Shown: piece by piece, positions 34,915 to 44,223 of the stretch
Layout of the letters: every line of letters starts with the position of its first letter
Position numbering within the stretch: position 1 is the stretch's first letter
Source: Atopobium sp034113385
Lineage (GTDB): Bacteria > Actinomycetota > Coriobacteriia > Coriobacteriales > Atopobiaceae
Length of the DNA: 64,000 nt
Assembly (NCBI RefSeq): GCF_034113385.1
Contig: NZ_JAXEXL010000009.1
Coordinates: 1-64,000 of the forward strand
Direction of reading: 5' to 3'
The notes under the pieces: generated by a model
What the model was told of the DNA's origin: nothing
The model's input: the letters and a program-made list of their open reading frames with translations, nothing else
Database searches by the model: none
Translations under genes and position numbers: made by a program

Positions 34915-37900
34915 ATGGCATTTGTCCACCTACATAACCACTCTGACTTTTCCATTTTAGATGCTGCAACACGTATTTCTGGAATGGTAAAGAAGGCAGT
35001 AGACGAGCATATGCCTGCATTGGCTCTTACAGACCATGGTTATATGTTTGGCATTCCTAATTTTGACTTGGAATGTCGTAAATATAATGATGGCGCTGCA
35101 GATATGATGCAGTGGCGCCATGATGTTGAGTGCTTCCAAAAGGGATTGACTTTGGAAGAGCCCGCTGCAGATAAAGCGGATGCTTTGCCACATGATTGTG
35201 CTCATGCACAGTGGGAAGCAGATGTTGCCATTTGGAATCAAACACATGATCTTGAGGCAGTAAAAGCCAATAAACCCGCTTTGCTTATCCAGCCCATTTT
35301 TGGCTGTGAGGCCTATTTCATTAAAGATGAATGTATTCCACGTGGTACCAAGCAGCAGCGTTTTCATCTCATTTTGCTCGCAAAAAATGAGACAGGCTAT
35401 GTAAACCTCATTCGGTGCATGTCTAAGGCCGCTGGTCATGAGATGATGTATTACAAGCCCCGTGTTACCTTAGATATGCTGCGAGAATATCATGAAGGCA
35501 TTATTTGTCTGAGTGCCTGCGTACAGGGAATTATCCCATGGAACGTGCGTAATGGTAACTTTGAAGAGGCAGAGCAGTGGGCGCGCACCTATAAAGAGAT
35601 TTTTGGTGATGACTTTTATATAGAAATCCAAGACCATGGGCTGCAGCCGGCAGAGTGGAATGGCTGGAGTGACCGCACCCTTGCTGAGCACTTGGTAAAA
35701 ATGGCAGACCGCTTGGATATTAAGGTGGTTGCCACAAATGATGTTCATTACTTAAAGCGTGAAGATGCTGAAGTACAAGATATTGTGAGTTGCATTGGTA
35801 CCGCTTCTCGTATTGATGATACCAATCGTAAAAAAATGGATGGCACCGAGTTTTACATGAAGACGGAAGCAGAAATGCGTTCCATTTTTGATTGGTGTCC
35901 TCAGGCGTTGGACAATACACTAGAAGTTGCTCAGAAGTGTACGTATGAGCTGGATTGGTCCAGCATGTACTTGCCTCAGTATCCTGGTTTGCGCCAAGGA
36001 GAAACAGCAGAAGCGCGGTTCCGTGAGGAATGTGAAAAAGGCCTTGCTATTCGTTATGGTAAGGACTGGCGCGATGTAGTTATCAATGGCATCAATGTAC
36101 AAGAGCGCTTTGAATACGAGTATAAAGTTATTTGCGATAAGGGCTTTGCAAACTACTTTTTGATTGTTCAGGATTATGTACAGTGGGCTAAAGATCAGGG
36201 TATTGGTGTAGGACCAGGTCGTGGATCTGCGGCGGGCGCTATTGTTGCCTATGCTTTAAACATTACAACTTTTGATCCGCTGGAAAACGGTCTTATGTTT
36301 GAGCGCTTCTTATCACCTGAGCGCTCCGAGATGCCCGATATTGATATGGACTTTGAGGATGAGCACCTCCAAGATGTATTGGCGCATGTGCGTGAAGTCT
36401 ACGGAGAAGACCACGTTTGTAAGGTCATTACCTACTCAACTATCAAGGCTAAGCAGGCTATTAATGATGCGGCGCGTGTACTTGGTCAGCCCGTATATGC
36501 TGCTCAGCGGCTATCCAAGATGTTATCGAGTGACCCTAAGCTTGCACTTTCCCATGCGCTTCACCGAAGTGAAAAACACCCCGAGCAATTCTCGCCAGAT
36601 TTTGAGCAAGCCTATAACGAGGATGCAGAGGCACGTGCTGTTATTGATGCTGCTCTTTCTATCGAAGGCCTGACTCGTGGCGAGGGCGTGCATGCCTGTG
36701 CAACGCTCATTGCTCCTACACCAGTAACAGACCATGTACCTACTAAATTGGACACTAAAGGTGACGTTACCATTACTCAGTATGAGGGTCATTCGGTGGC
36801 AGATATGGGTCTGCTTAAGATGGACTTTTTGGGCTTACGCACACTTACGGTCATTAACAAGGCCTTACGTAATATTAAGGCAGCTTATCCTACTGCTTTA
36901 GACGTTCAAAAGATGCCCCAAACGGTACAAGACACCATTAAGCCTGGTGCTACCGGCGTAGATATTGATGTCGATAAGGTCGATTTTTCTGATCCTAAAA
37001 TCTATGAGTTGTTGGGTTCTGGTCATACAGCTGGTGTTTTTCAGGTTGAGTCTGCGGGTATGACGGCAACTATTAAGAACATGCAGCCCAAAAAATATAG
37101 CCAGATTGTTGCACTTATCGCTCTGTACCGTCCAGGTCCTTTGGGTGCTGGTATGGTTACCAGCTATATCAATCGTATGAATGGCAAGGAACCCATTGTC
37201 TTTTATGATGATCGATTGGGAGAGATTCTTAATGAGACCTACGGTACCATTGTGTACCAAGAACAGGTCATGCAGATCTCCGTTAAAATGTCCAACTTTA
37301 GTGCTGGTGAATCTGATTCACGCATTCGTAAGCCTGTAGCAAAGAAGAAAATCAAACTGCTTACGAGTACTGTTTTCCACTGGGACAATGGTAAGGATGA
37401 GACCACCTATGACCACTGGATGAATGGTGCGGTGGATAATGGTTATGAACGTGCAACCGCTCAAAAAATTTGGGATGACGTTTTAGAGTTTGCATCCTAT
37501 GCATTTAACAAGTCTCACTCTGCGGGTTATGCCATTTTGGTTATGCAAACAGCCTGGATTAAGGCGCATTTTCCTCGTGAGTACATGGCGTCTGTTCTTA
37601 CTTCCTACATGGGTAAGACCGATAAAATTGTGCACTATGTTAACTCTTGCCGCCGTGAAGGTCTTCAGATTTTGCCGCCAGACATCAATGAATCTGGTCG
37701 TGAGTTCACGGCTGTTGAAGACGGCATTCGCTTTGGTTTTGCGGGTATTCGTGGTGTAGGTGACGGCGCTGCAGACTGTATTATTGCAGAGCGCACGTCT
37801 GGCGGACCATTTAAAAATATCCATGACTTTGTTGATCGTGTAGATGCAAGCCAGGCAAACCGCCGTGTTGTGGAAGCACTGGTAAAGGCTGGTGCTTTTG

Positions 37901-38808
37901 ACTCAACCGGATATACACGCATGCAGTGCATGTCCTTTATTGACAAGAACAACCCCGAGAATATTATTGATGCAGCAACGCGCCATCAGAAGGATCGCGC
38001 TTCTGGCCAGGTTTCCATGTTTGATATGTTCGCAGAGGCAGATGGCTTTACTTCAGATGTACCTGAGCCTGATGGCATTGAGTGGGACCGTTTGATGAAG
38101 CTTGCTCTTGAAAAGGACGTTTTGGGCATTTACGTCTCTGATCATCCCTTGGCGCCGTATGAATATACTCTGTCTAAGGCGCGTGACTATACCATTGATG
38201 CCATCGAGGAATCAGAGGATGTAGAGGATTACACAACAGGTGGAACAACCACACGCTATCGTATCCCTGACGGAAAAACGCTTTGGATTGCTGGTATGGT
38301 TTCCAGCTTACAGCGTAAGTCCACCAAAAAAGGTGATCCTATGGCTCTGATTACCGTGGAAGACATGGGAGGAGAAGTTTCCGTTGTTATTTTCCCTAAG
38401 CTGTATAAAAAGTCTGCTGCTGCTTTAACGCCTGAAGTGAACGAGCAAACAGGAGAAACAGCAGGAGAGGCCTTTGTTCGCATTAATGGCAAGCTTGAAC
38501 GCGGTGATCGTGGTGTGCAAATTATCGCTCAGGAAATTGAGGCTTTACAGCTGGACGAGAAAACCAACCAGCCCAAAGTACTAGAAATTCTTATACCTTC
38601 TAGCAGCTTTTCTCGTCACTATATGGAAGAAATCAAGGCAGTTATCTGCAGGTATGAAGGTATGGATCGGGTGGAAATTCGCATGGAGATGACTACAGGC
38701 GAAACCATGCGTATGGAGTTGCCTTGTAGGGTGGATGCTGGAAACTTTGTGCTTCGTGCAGAGCTTGATGATTTATTACGTGGCGTCGGAAAAACTATGG
38801 TTGGTTAG
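34915..38808 (+). CDS. dnaE: DNA polymerase III alpha subunit DnaE
   Basis: 1297 aa from the ATG behind GGGGGT (a longer reading from 34858 would start before the PHP domain). The PHP domain begins FVHLHNHSDFS with the metal His residues retained. It carries an extra segment of about 70 aa (residues about 55-125) between ECRKYN and PIFGCEAYF. The polymerase acidic pair is D475/D477 in PDIDMDFED, with GPGRGSAAGAIVAYAL just before. A helix-hairpin-helix region and an OB domain (LWIAGMVSSLQRK) follow. It is the replicative or DnaE-type polymerase. It follows addA by about 80 bp. Confidence 0.95.
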   Translation: MAFVHLHNHSDFSILDAATRISGMVKKAVDEHMPALALTDHGYMFGIPNFDLECRKYNDGAADMMQWRHDVECFQKGLTLEEPAADKADALPHDCAHAQWEADVAIWNQTHDLEAVKANKPALLIQPIFGCEAYFIKDECIPRGTKQQRFHLILLAKNETGYVNLIRCMSKAAGHEMMYYKPRVTLDMLREYHEGIICLSACVQGIIPWNVRNGNFEEAEQWARTYKEIFGDDFYIEIQDHGLQPAEWNGWSDRTLAEHLVKMADRLDIKVVATNDVHYLKREDAEVQDIVSCIGTASRIDDTNRKKMDGTEFYMKTEAEMRSIFDWCPQALDNTLEVAQKCTYELDWSSMYLPQYPGLRQGETAEARFREECEKGLAIRYGKDWRDVVINGINVQERFEYEYKVICDKGFANYFLIVQDYVQWAKDQGIGVGPGRGSAAGAIVAYALNITTFDPLENGLMFERFLSPERSEMPDIDMDFEDEHLQDVLAHVREVYGEDHVCKVITYSTIKAKQAINDAARVLGQPVYAAQRLSKMLSSDPKLALSHALHRSEKHPEQFSPDFEQAYNEDAEARAVIDAALSIEGLTRGEGVHACATLIAPTPVTDHVPTKLDTKGDVTITQYEGHSVADMGLLKMDFLGLRTLTVINKALRNIKAAYPTALDVQKMPQTVQDTIKPGATGVDIDVDKVDFSDPKIYELLGSGHTAGVFQVESAGMTATIKNMQPKKYSQIVALIALYRPGPLGAGMVTSYINRMNGKEPIVFYDDRLGEILNETYGTIVYQEQVMQISVKMSNFSAGESDSRIRKPVAKKKIKLLTSTVFHWDNGKDETTYDHWMNGAVDNGYERATAQKIWDDVLEFASYAFNKSHSAGYAILVMQTAWIKAHFPREYMASVLTSYMGKTDKIVHYVNSCRREGLQILPPDINESGREFTAVEDGIRFGFAGIRGVGDGAADCIIAERTSGGPFKNIHDFVDRVDASQANRRVVEALVKAGAFDSTGYTRMQCMSFIDKNNPENIIDAATRHQKDRASGQVSMFDMFAEADGFTSDVPEPDGIEWDRLMKLALEKDVLGIYVSDHPLAPYEYTLSKARDYTIDAIEESEDVEDYTTGGTTTRYRIPDGKTLWIAGMVSSLQRKSTKKGDPMALITVEDMGGEVSVVIFPKLYKKSAAALTPEVNEQTGETAGEAFVRINGKLERGDRGVQIIAQEIEALQLDEKTNQPKVLEILIPSSSFSRHYMEEIKAVICRYEGMDRVEIRMEMTTGETMRMELPCRVDAGNFVLRAELDDLLRGVGKTMVG

Positions 38809-38860
38809 GGTACGCTTGCAAAGGTTTATACACTCATGCCCTATACATTGGAGAAAGCAC

Positions 38861-39289
38861 ATGTCTAATACTGGAAAGAAACTTTCTGTCCACTACCGTG
38901 GCACGCTTGAGGACGGTACTCAGTTTGATAGTTCGTATGATCGCGGGCAAACCTTGCAGTTTACCTGTGGCGCTGGCCAGATGATTGCTGGCTTTGATAG
39001 AGCGGTTGAGGACATGCAGGTAGGAGAGAAGAAGAAGGTTTTGCTACAACCTTCCGAGGCATATGGCGAGCGCAATGAGGACCTAGTGATTGCATTTCCC
39101 AAAAGTTCTGTTCCCCAGGCGGAACAGCTGCATGAGCATGACCAGGTTTCTTTAGCGGGTCCTGGTGGTATGCCCATTCCTGCAACCATTACTCAGATTA
39201 CTGACGATGAGGTATATGTAGATGCCAATCATGAGCTTGCAGGAAAAGCGCTTATTTTTGAGATTGAGCTTGTGTCTATTGATGACTAA
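38861..39289 (+). CDS. FKBP-type peptidyl-prolyl isomerase, SlyD-like
   Basis: 142 aa from the ATG behind TTGGAGAAAG. The FKBP core has VHYRGTLEDGTQFDSSYDRG and the IF (insert-in-flap) chaperone domain (SEAYGERNEDLV ... HEHDQVSLAGPGGMP) as in SlyD. The His/Cys-rich metal-binding tail of E. coli SlyD is absent. It should be a cytosolic folding helper. It may be read through from dnaE, 52 bp upstream. Confidence 0.9.
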   Translation: MSNTGKKLSVHYRGTLEDGTQFDSSYDRGQTLQFTCGAGQMIAGFDRAVEDMQVGEKKKVLLQPSEAYGERNEDLVIAFPKSSVPQAEQLHEHDQVSLAGPGGMPIPATITQITDDEVYVDANHELAGKALIFEIELVSIDD

Positions 39290-39341
39290 GCGTCACGCTT
39301 AGCTTACAAGCGTCAGTCCAACAGTCTAAAAAGAGGTAGCA

Positions 39342-39366
39342 GGGGAGGCTTGAGGCCTCCCTTTTT
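39342..39366 (+). terminator. Intrinsic terminator after the FKBP gene
   Basis: GGGGAGGC pairs with GGCCTCCC (one G-U) over a TTGA loop, then TTTTT. It separates dnaE/FKBP from the phosphocholine locus. Confidence 0.88.
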
Positions 39367-39385
39367 GTTCAAAATAAGTATTGTA

Positions 39386-39414
39386 TATACAGAAATTGAA
39401 CGTTCAGATATAAT
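39386..39414 (+). promoter_or_regulatory. Promoter with embedded palindrome ahead of the phosphocholine locus
   Basis: A -35-like TATACA (39386-39391) and a perfect -10 TATAAT (39409-39414) are 17 bp apart. Inside the spacer is TGAACGTTCA (39397-39406), a perfect 10-bp palindrome, in the usual repressor position. A half-site TTGAACA follows downstream near 39431. The first gene encodes a winged-helix domain that could bind here. Confidence 0.55.
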
Positions 39415-39472
39415 CATCTGGTCGTTATAGTTGAACATCACTGCTATATATCGTGCGATACTTGGAGTAGTC

Positions 39473-41257
39473 ATGACCGTAACAAAGAACGAATTTCTTA
39501 TTATGCGTGAATTGGTATCTTCTGATGAAGCACCAAGTCAGCGCTTGCTCAGCCAATTAACAGGTCTTTCGCTGGGCTCTGTGAATGCTGCACTTAAAAG
39601 CTGCGAAAAAGCGGGGTATGTAGTGGACGGTCTGCTTACGCAAAACGGCCTTGCTGCTCTTGAGCCGTATAAAGTACAGAATGCAGTTATTATGGCTGCA
39701 GGATTGTCTTCTCGTTTTGCTCCCATTTCTTATGAGCGCCCTAAAGGCTTGCTTCGCGTGCGTGGTCAAATCCTTATTGAACGCCAAATTGAGCAATTGC
39801 TTGAAGCAGGTATTTCTGACATCACTGTTGTAGTGGGCTATAAAAAGGAATACTTCCTGTACTTACGCAACAAATATAACGTGAAGATTGTGGTTAATAC
39901 TGAGTATGCCAACAGAAACAATAACAGCACGTTATGGCTGATACGCAACATACTTTCCAATACCTATATTTGTTCTTCGGATGACTACTTTACAGAAAAT
40001 CCGTTTGAATCCTATGTATACGAGGCGTACTACGCCTGCGTTAAGGTAGACGGTCCAACTCAGGAGTGGTGCATTACTACCGGTGCAAATAACCGCATTA
40101 CACAGGTTACGGTGGGAGGTGCTGACTCACTGGTTATGCTAGGCCATGTCTATTTTGACAAGGCATTTTCCGAGCGCTATAGGCAGATTCTGGAAGCGGT
40201 ATACCATAAACCAGAAACTGCCGATAAACTCTGGGAAGAGATTTACGTAGACCATATAAGCGAACTCGCTATGGTTGCTCGTCCTTATGAAGATGGCATC
40301 ATCAATGAGTTTGACTCGCTTGATGAATTGCGCAGTTTTGATCAGTACTTTATCGAGAATGTCGATTCAGAAATCCTCGATAACATCGTCGAGGTTCTTG
40401 GCTGTCAAAAGGGTGATATTCACGAGTTTTGGCCACTTAAACAGGGAATTACCAATTTGTCATGTCACTTCTCGGTAGGTGAAGGCGAACAAAAGAAACA
40501 GTATGTATATCGTCACCCTGGTGTCGGTACTGAAAAAATGATTTGTCGTGCAAGTGAGGCCGCCGGCCTGCGTCTGGCACGTGATCTTGGCCTAGATAAC
40601 ACCTTTATCTATGAGGATGAGCAGCGCGGTTGGAAGCTTTCACGCTTTATTCCTCATGCACAGTCGCTGGATACCACTGATGAAAAACAACTTAAGCGTG
40701 CCATGGAAATGTGCCGACAGCTTCATGAATCCACCGCAACGCTTAAGCGTCATTTTGACTTCTTTGAAGAGGGCCTGTCGTACGAGCAGCTTTTGCTTGA
40801 GCATGGTCCCATCCAGGTTCCTGGCTATTATGAGCTGCGCAACAAGATTGTTCGTCTTAAGGAGTATGCAAGTGCTGACGGCTATCCCGATTGCGTTTCT
40901 CACAATGATTTCTTCCCGCTGAACTTCTTGGTAGAAGAAGATGGTCAGATGAGCCTTATTGACTGGGAATATGCGGGCATGTCTGATGTAGCAAATGACT
41001 TTGGCACCTTTACCGTATGTAGTGAACTTACAGAAGAGCGCGCTAACCAAGCGCTTGATTATTACTTTGGTCGTTCTGCCACGTTTGAAGAGCGCCGTCA
41101 CTTCTGGTCGTATGTGGTTTTGGCTGGTTGGTGTTGGTATATCTGGTCTTTGGCCAAGGAAGCAGAGGGCGATAACGTAGGAGAATGGCTCTTTATTTAC
41201 TATCGCTATGCAATTGATTATATCGATAAGGTCTTGGGCTGGTACGAAAACAACTAA
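39473..41257 (+). CDS. licCA: Winged-helix / phosphocholine cytidylyltransferase / choline kinase fusion (LicC-LicA)
   Basis: 594 aa from the ATG behind TTGGAG. Three parts are visible. Residues about 5-60 form a MarR-like winged helix (RLLSQLTGLSLGSVNAALKSCEKAGYVV). Residues about 67-300 are a nucleotidyltransferase (AVIMAAGLSSRF...ERPKGLL) of the LicC type. Residues about 320-590 are a choline/ethanolamine kinase with Brenner motif H477-N478-D479...N484 and the DWEYAG block at D497. Together they would phosphorylate choline and make CDP-choline. The domain order is HTH-LicC-LicA. Functions are by family; substrate could also be ethanolamine. No membrane segments. Confidence 0.88.
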   Translation: MTVTKNEFLIMRELVSSDEAPSQRLLSQLTGLSLGSVNAALKSCEKAGYVVDGLLTQNGLAALEPYKVQNAVIMAAGLSSRFAPISYERPKGLLRVRGQILIERQIEQLLEAGISDITVVVGYKKEYFLYLRNKYNVKIVVNTEYANRNNNSTLWLIRNILSNTYICSSDDYFTENPFESYVYEAYYACVKVDGPTQEWCITTGANNRITQVTVGGADSLVMLGHVYFDKAFSERYRQILEAVYHKPETADKLWEEIYVDHISELAMVARPYEDGIINEFDSLDELRSFDQYFIENVDSEILDNIVEVLGCQKGDIHEFWPLKQGITNLSCHFSVGEGEQKKQYVYRHPGVGTEKMICRASEAAGLRLARDLGLDNTFIYEDEQRGWKLSRFIPHAQSLDTTDEKQLKRAMEMCRQLHESTATLKRHFDFFEEGLSYEQLLLEHGPIQVPGYYELRNKIVRLKEYASADGYPDCVSHNDFFPLNFLVEEDGQMSLIDWEYAGMSDVANDFGTFTVCSELTEERANQALDYYFGRSATFEERRHFWSYVVLAGWCWYIWSLAKEAEGDNVGEWLFIYYRYAIDYIDKVLGWYENN

Positions 41258-41280
41258 CAGTAAGACAGGAGAAAGCTCTC

Positions 41281-42216
41281 ATGAAATACGGACTGTTTAG
41301 TGGCATACTCTGGGCTATTGATACCGTTGTTCTTGGTATTGCCTTGGGTATGGGGTTGTATGCAGCAGATCTTCATGCTTCCTTTGTTTCTGCGTGCATG
41401 CACGATATTTTTGCGGCACTTATTTTGTTGGTATGGATGGGCGTTCGTGGTCGTTTGGGCGACACCATTGCAGCACTTAAAACGCGCAACGGTCAAGTTA
41501 TTATGCTTGCGGCACTGCTGGGTGGTCCTATTGGCATGAGTGGCTACCTTGCAGCTATTGAGCATATTGGTCCTGGCTATACTGCTGCGATTTCTGCATT
41601 TTATCCGGCAGTTGGAACTTTGCTGGCCGTGCTGATTCTTAAAGAGCGCATGAAACTCAAGCAAGTAGGCATGTTATTGCTTGCTTTGTGCGCTATCGTA
41701 TGTATTGGTTGGTCTTCTACAACGGCTGCGACTATCGATAATCCCGTAGCGGGTATTTTAGGAGCCTTGCTGTGCGTTGGCGGCTGGGGTTCTGAGGCAG
41801 TTATACTTGCTTGGGGCATGAACGAAGAAGCGGTAGACAATGAAACCGCTCTTCAAATCCGTGAAACTACGTCTGCGCTTGCGTATGTATTGGTAGTTAT
41901 GCCACTTTCTGGTTCTTTGGGATCATTCTCTCAGGTTGCGTTTACGCCAGAAAATGGTGTCGTTGCACTTGCCGCGTTGGCGGGTGTTGTATCGTATTTG
42001 TTCTACTACAAGGCCATTGATGTGATTGGCGCAGCACGTGGTATGGCGCTTAATATTTCTTATTCTGCTTGGGCAGTTTGTATTAGTGCACTTATTCTCC
42101 ATGTGATTCCCAGCATGCTTGAAATTGTATGCTGCATAGTCATTATTGTGGGAACTGTTTTGTCCGCATCGTCCGATTGGCGGGAACTTTTAGACAGTTC
42201 ACGTAAAAATACATAG
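41281..42216 (+). CDS. licB: LicB-like choline permease (EamA/DMT family)
   Basis: 311 aa with about ten membrane segments and two EamA repeats (first near residues 5-140, second 150-300). LicB is the high-affinity choline importer of this family in phosphocholine-decorated bacteria; the gene starts 24 bp after the LicCA stop, behind AGGAG, so it probably supplies choline to that kinase. DMT transporters have many substrates, so choline is inferred from context. Confidence 0.82.
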   Translation: MKYGLFSGILWAIDTVVLGIALGMGLYAADLHASFVSACMHDIFAALILLVWMGVRGRLGDTIAALKTRNGQVIMLAALLGGPIGMSGYLAAIEHIGPGYTAAISAFYPAVGTLLAVLILKERMKLKQVGMLLLALCAIVCIGWSSTTAATIDNPVAGILGALLCVGGWGSEAVILAWGMNEEAVDNETALQIRETTSALAYVLVVMPLSGSLGSFSQVAFTPENGVVALAALAGVVSYLFYYKAIDVIGAARGMALNISYSAWAVCISALILHVIPSMLEIVCCIVIIVGTVLSASSDWRELLDSSRKNT

Positions 42217-42253
42217 TTTACATTGGTTGACAATTAAGCAAACAATAAAGCGG

Positions 42254-42262
42254 TGTTAGAAT
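42254..42262 (+). promoter_or_regulatory. Possible extended -10 promoter for the YidC-fusion gene
   Basis: TGTTAGAAT fits an extended -10 (TG-N-TANNNT), 44 bases before the ATG. A TTGACA at 42227-42232 is too far (24 bp) to be its partner, so the -35 is unclear. The 90-bp gap from licB suggests a second transcription start. Confidence 0.35.
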
Positions 42263-42306
42263 GCTATGCGGTATGACGAGACTATCTATGTAAGGATTAA
42301 TTTCAA

Positions 42307-44223
42307 ATGCTGCAACCGCTTACTAACCTTTTTTTGGCCATTGTAGATTGGGCACATGGCCTCACTGGAAGTTACTGGGTAGCAATCTTTGTATTTACGC
42401 TGGTATCAAAGGTTGTACTCATGCCACTTTCTTTATGGTGCCAAAAGAACTCAATTATCATGGTTAAGGTTATGCCAGACCTTTTCCAGCTTAAAGAAAA
42501 GTACTTTGGCGATAAAGAAACTATTGGTGAGATGCAAAGTGAGCTTTATAAAAAGCATCATTATCATCCACTGCTTAGTTTAATTCCGTTGGCTGTGCAA
42601 ATCTTTATTCTCTTTGCACTGGTAGATGTCATTCATTCCATTACAGATAGCGGAGCTGCAGGTACTGAGTTTTTGGGCTTAGTACCTGCCATAAACGGTG
42701 GTGCTTCTCTTATTATGGTTGTTGCTGCTACGCTTTCTGCAGTGGCAATGGGCTTTGCTTCCAATGTAATCAATCCTTTGCAGCGTGAGCAGTCTGCTGT
42801 AGAGAAAAACACGACCAATGGCATGTCTATTGCTCTTTCGCTCTTTTTGGCATTTTACGTTGCCTGTGGCATGGCCTTTTATTGGGTATGCTCCAATTTG
42901 CTTTCTATTGTGGTGCAGGTAGTGTGCAACCTTATTATTCCTCCAGCAAAGCATATTGACTATGAGCGCCTCGAGGAAACGCGCAGCTCATATGAAGCTA
43001 TGGTTAATGCTACTAAGTCTGAGCACAAGTGGTGGCAACGTGACCCTCATGCTGGACGTGAGCGCGCAGACTACAAACGCTTTTTCAAGATTGATAACAA
43101 GCATCTTGTGTTCTATTCCGAGGGTTCTGGCTTCTATAAGTATTTCCGTGGTGCTATTGAGTGGCTTTTGTCTCACTCCGATATCCGCATTCATTATGTA
43201 ACAAGTGATCCAAACGATCAGATTTTTGATATTGCAAAATCTGAGCCACGCATTCTTCCTTATTATTTGGGGCAGCGCCGTCTGATTACCCTCATGATGA
43301 AGATGGATGCAGATGTTGTCGTTACCTCTTTGGGTGATTTGGATAACTTCTATATTAAGCGTTCGTATGTAAGCAAAAACACCGAGTATCTGTACATGTG
43401 CCACCATATGACTTCTATGACGGTAACCTCTACGCGCGGTGAGTATACCAACTACGATGGCATATTGTGCGTTGGTCCCCACCAGCAAAAGGATCTTCGC
43501 GCTGTCGAGAAGTTTTATGGCACGCGTGAAAAGAAACTGCCTTTAGTTGGCTATGATCTTCTCGACCGTGAAATTGCAGATTATGCGGCTATGGAGAAAA
43601 CCGTCCATGAGCGTCCCGAGATTTTGATTGCACCAACATGGAATTATGACAACATCTTGGATTCTTGCATCAATGACTTGTTGGATAACCTGTTGGGCCA
43701 TGGCTATCACATTACGGTACGCCCTCATCCTGAGTATATTAAACGTTATAAATCCAAGCTCGATGCTTTGATGGAGCGTTATGCTTCCACTCCAACATCA
43801 GAGCTTACGTTTGAGTGTGATTTCTCTGGTCATAGCTCCATTTTGGAAGCAGATATTTTGATTACCGATTGGTCTTCTATTTCTGCAGAGTTTTCTTTTA
43901 CAACACTTAAACCCTGCTTGTTTGTAGATACAACCATGAAGGAGCTTAACCCCGATTGGAAACAAATCACCGAGTGGACGCCTTCAGACATCAGCATTCG
44001 TAATGAGATTGGCCGTTCGGTTGACCCCAAGAACCTGACTGGGTTGTGTGAGATTATCAATGACATGGTAGAAAATCCTCAGACTTGGGCTTCTCAGATT
44101 CAAGAAACGCGTGACACTATGATTAGCAACTTAGGTCATGGTGGAGAGGCAGCTGGTAAGTTCATCCTCGATGAGGTCCTTGCTCATCAACAGGCAAAGC
44201 AAGGAGATGCCAATGCAAACTAA
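42307..44223 (+). CDS. YidC/Oxa1-like insertase domain fused to a CDP-glycerol glycerophosphotransferase
   Basis: 638 aa. Residues about 1-215 resemble YidC/Oxa1: FTLVSKVVLMPLS (K35 where the groove Arg normally sits), a coiled C1-type loop with LYKKHHYHPLLSLIPLAVQIFILFAL, and FYWVCSNLLSIVVQVV, with about five membrane segments. After a charged linker (about 225-250), residues about 255-620 match the TagF/Glyphos_transf fold: RPHPEY and ADILITDWSSISAEFSF. So a membrane insertase and a polyol-phosphate transferase are in one chain. There is no internal stop or frame change to suggest a sequencing artefact. It overlaps the next gene by 11 bp. Substrate unknown; glycerol-phosphate transfer is by family. 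Confidence 0.85.
   Translation: MLQPLTNLFLAIVDWAHGLTGSYWVAIFVFTLVSKVVLMPLSLWCQKNSIIMVKVMPDLFQLKEKYFGDKETIGEMQSELYKKHHYHPLLSLIPLAVQIFILFALVDVIHSITDSGAAGTEFLGLVPAINGGASLIMVVAATLSAVAMGFASNVINPLQREQSAVEKNTTNGMSIALSLFLAFYVACGMAFYWVCSNLLSIVVQVVCNLIIPPAKHIDYERLEETRSSYEAMVNATKSEHKWWQRDPHAGRERADYKRFFKIDNKHLVFYSEGSGFYKYFRGAIEWLLSHSDIRIHYVTSDPNDQIFDIAKSEPRILPYYLGQRRLITLMMKMDADVVVTSLGDLDNFYIKRSYVSKNTEYLYMCHHMTSMTVTSTRGEYTNYDGILCVGPHQQKDLRAVEKFYGTREKKLPLVGYDLLDREIADYAAMEKTVHERPEILIAPTWNYDNILDSCINDLLDNLLGHGYHITVRPHPEYIKRYKSKLDALMERYASTPTSELTFECDFSGHSSILEADILITDWSSISAEFSFTTLKPCLFVDTTMKELNPDWKQITEWTPSDISIRNEIGRSVDPKNLTGLCEIINDMVENPQTWASQIQETRDTMISNLGHGGEAAGKFILDEVLAHQQAKQGDANAN

Noticed and set aside
39397..39406. 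LexA box in the lic promoter
   Set aside because: GAACGTTC has no four-base spacer between half-sites, so it does not fit GAAC-N4-GTTC.
42227..42232. Consensus TTGACA as a -35 for the YidC-fusion gene
   Set aside because: The best -10 (42257) is 24 bp away, too far for a standard promoter.
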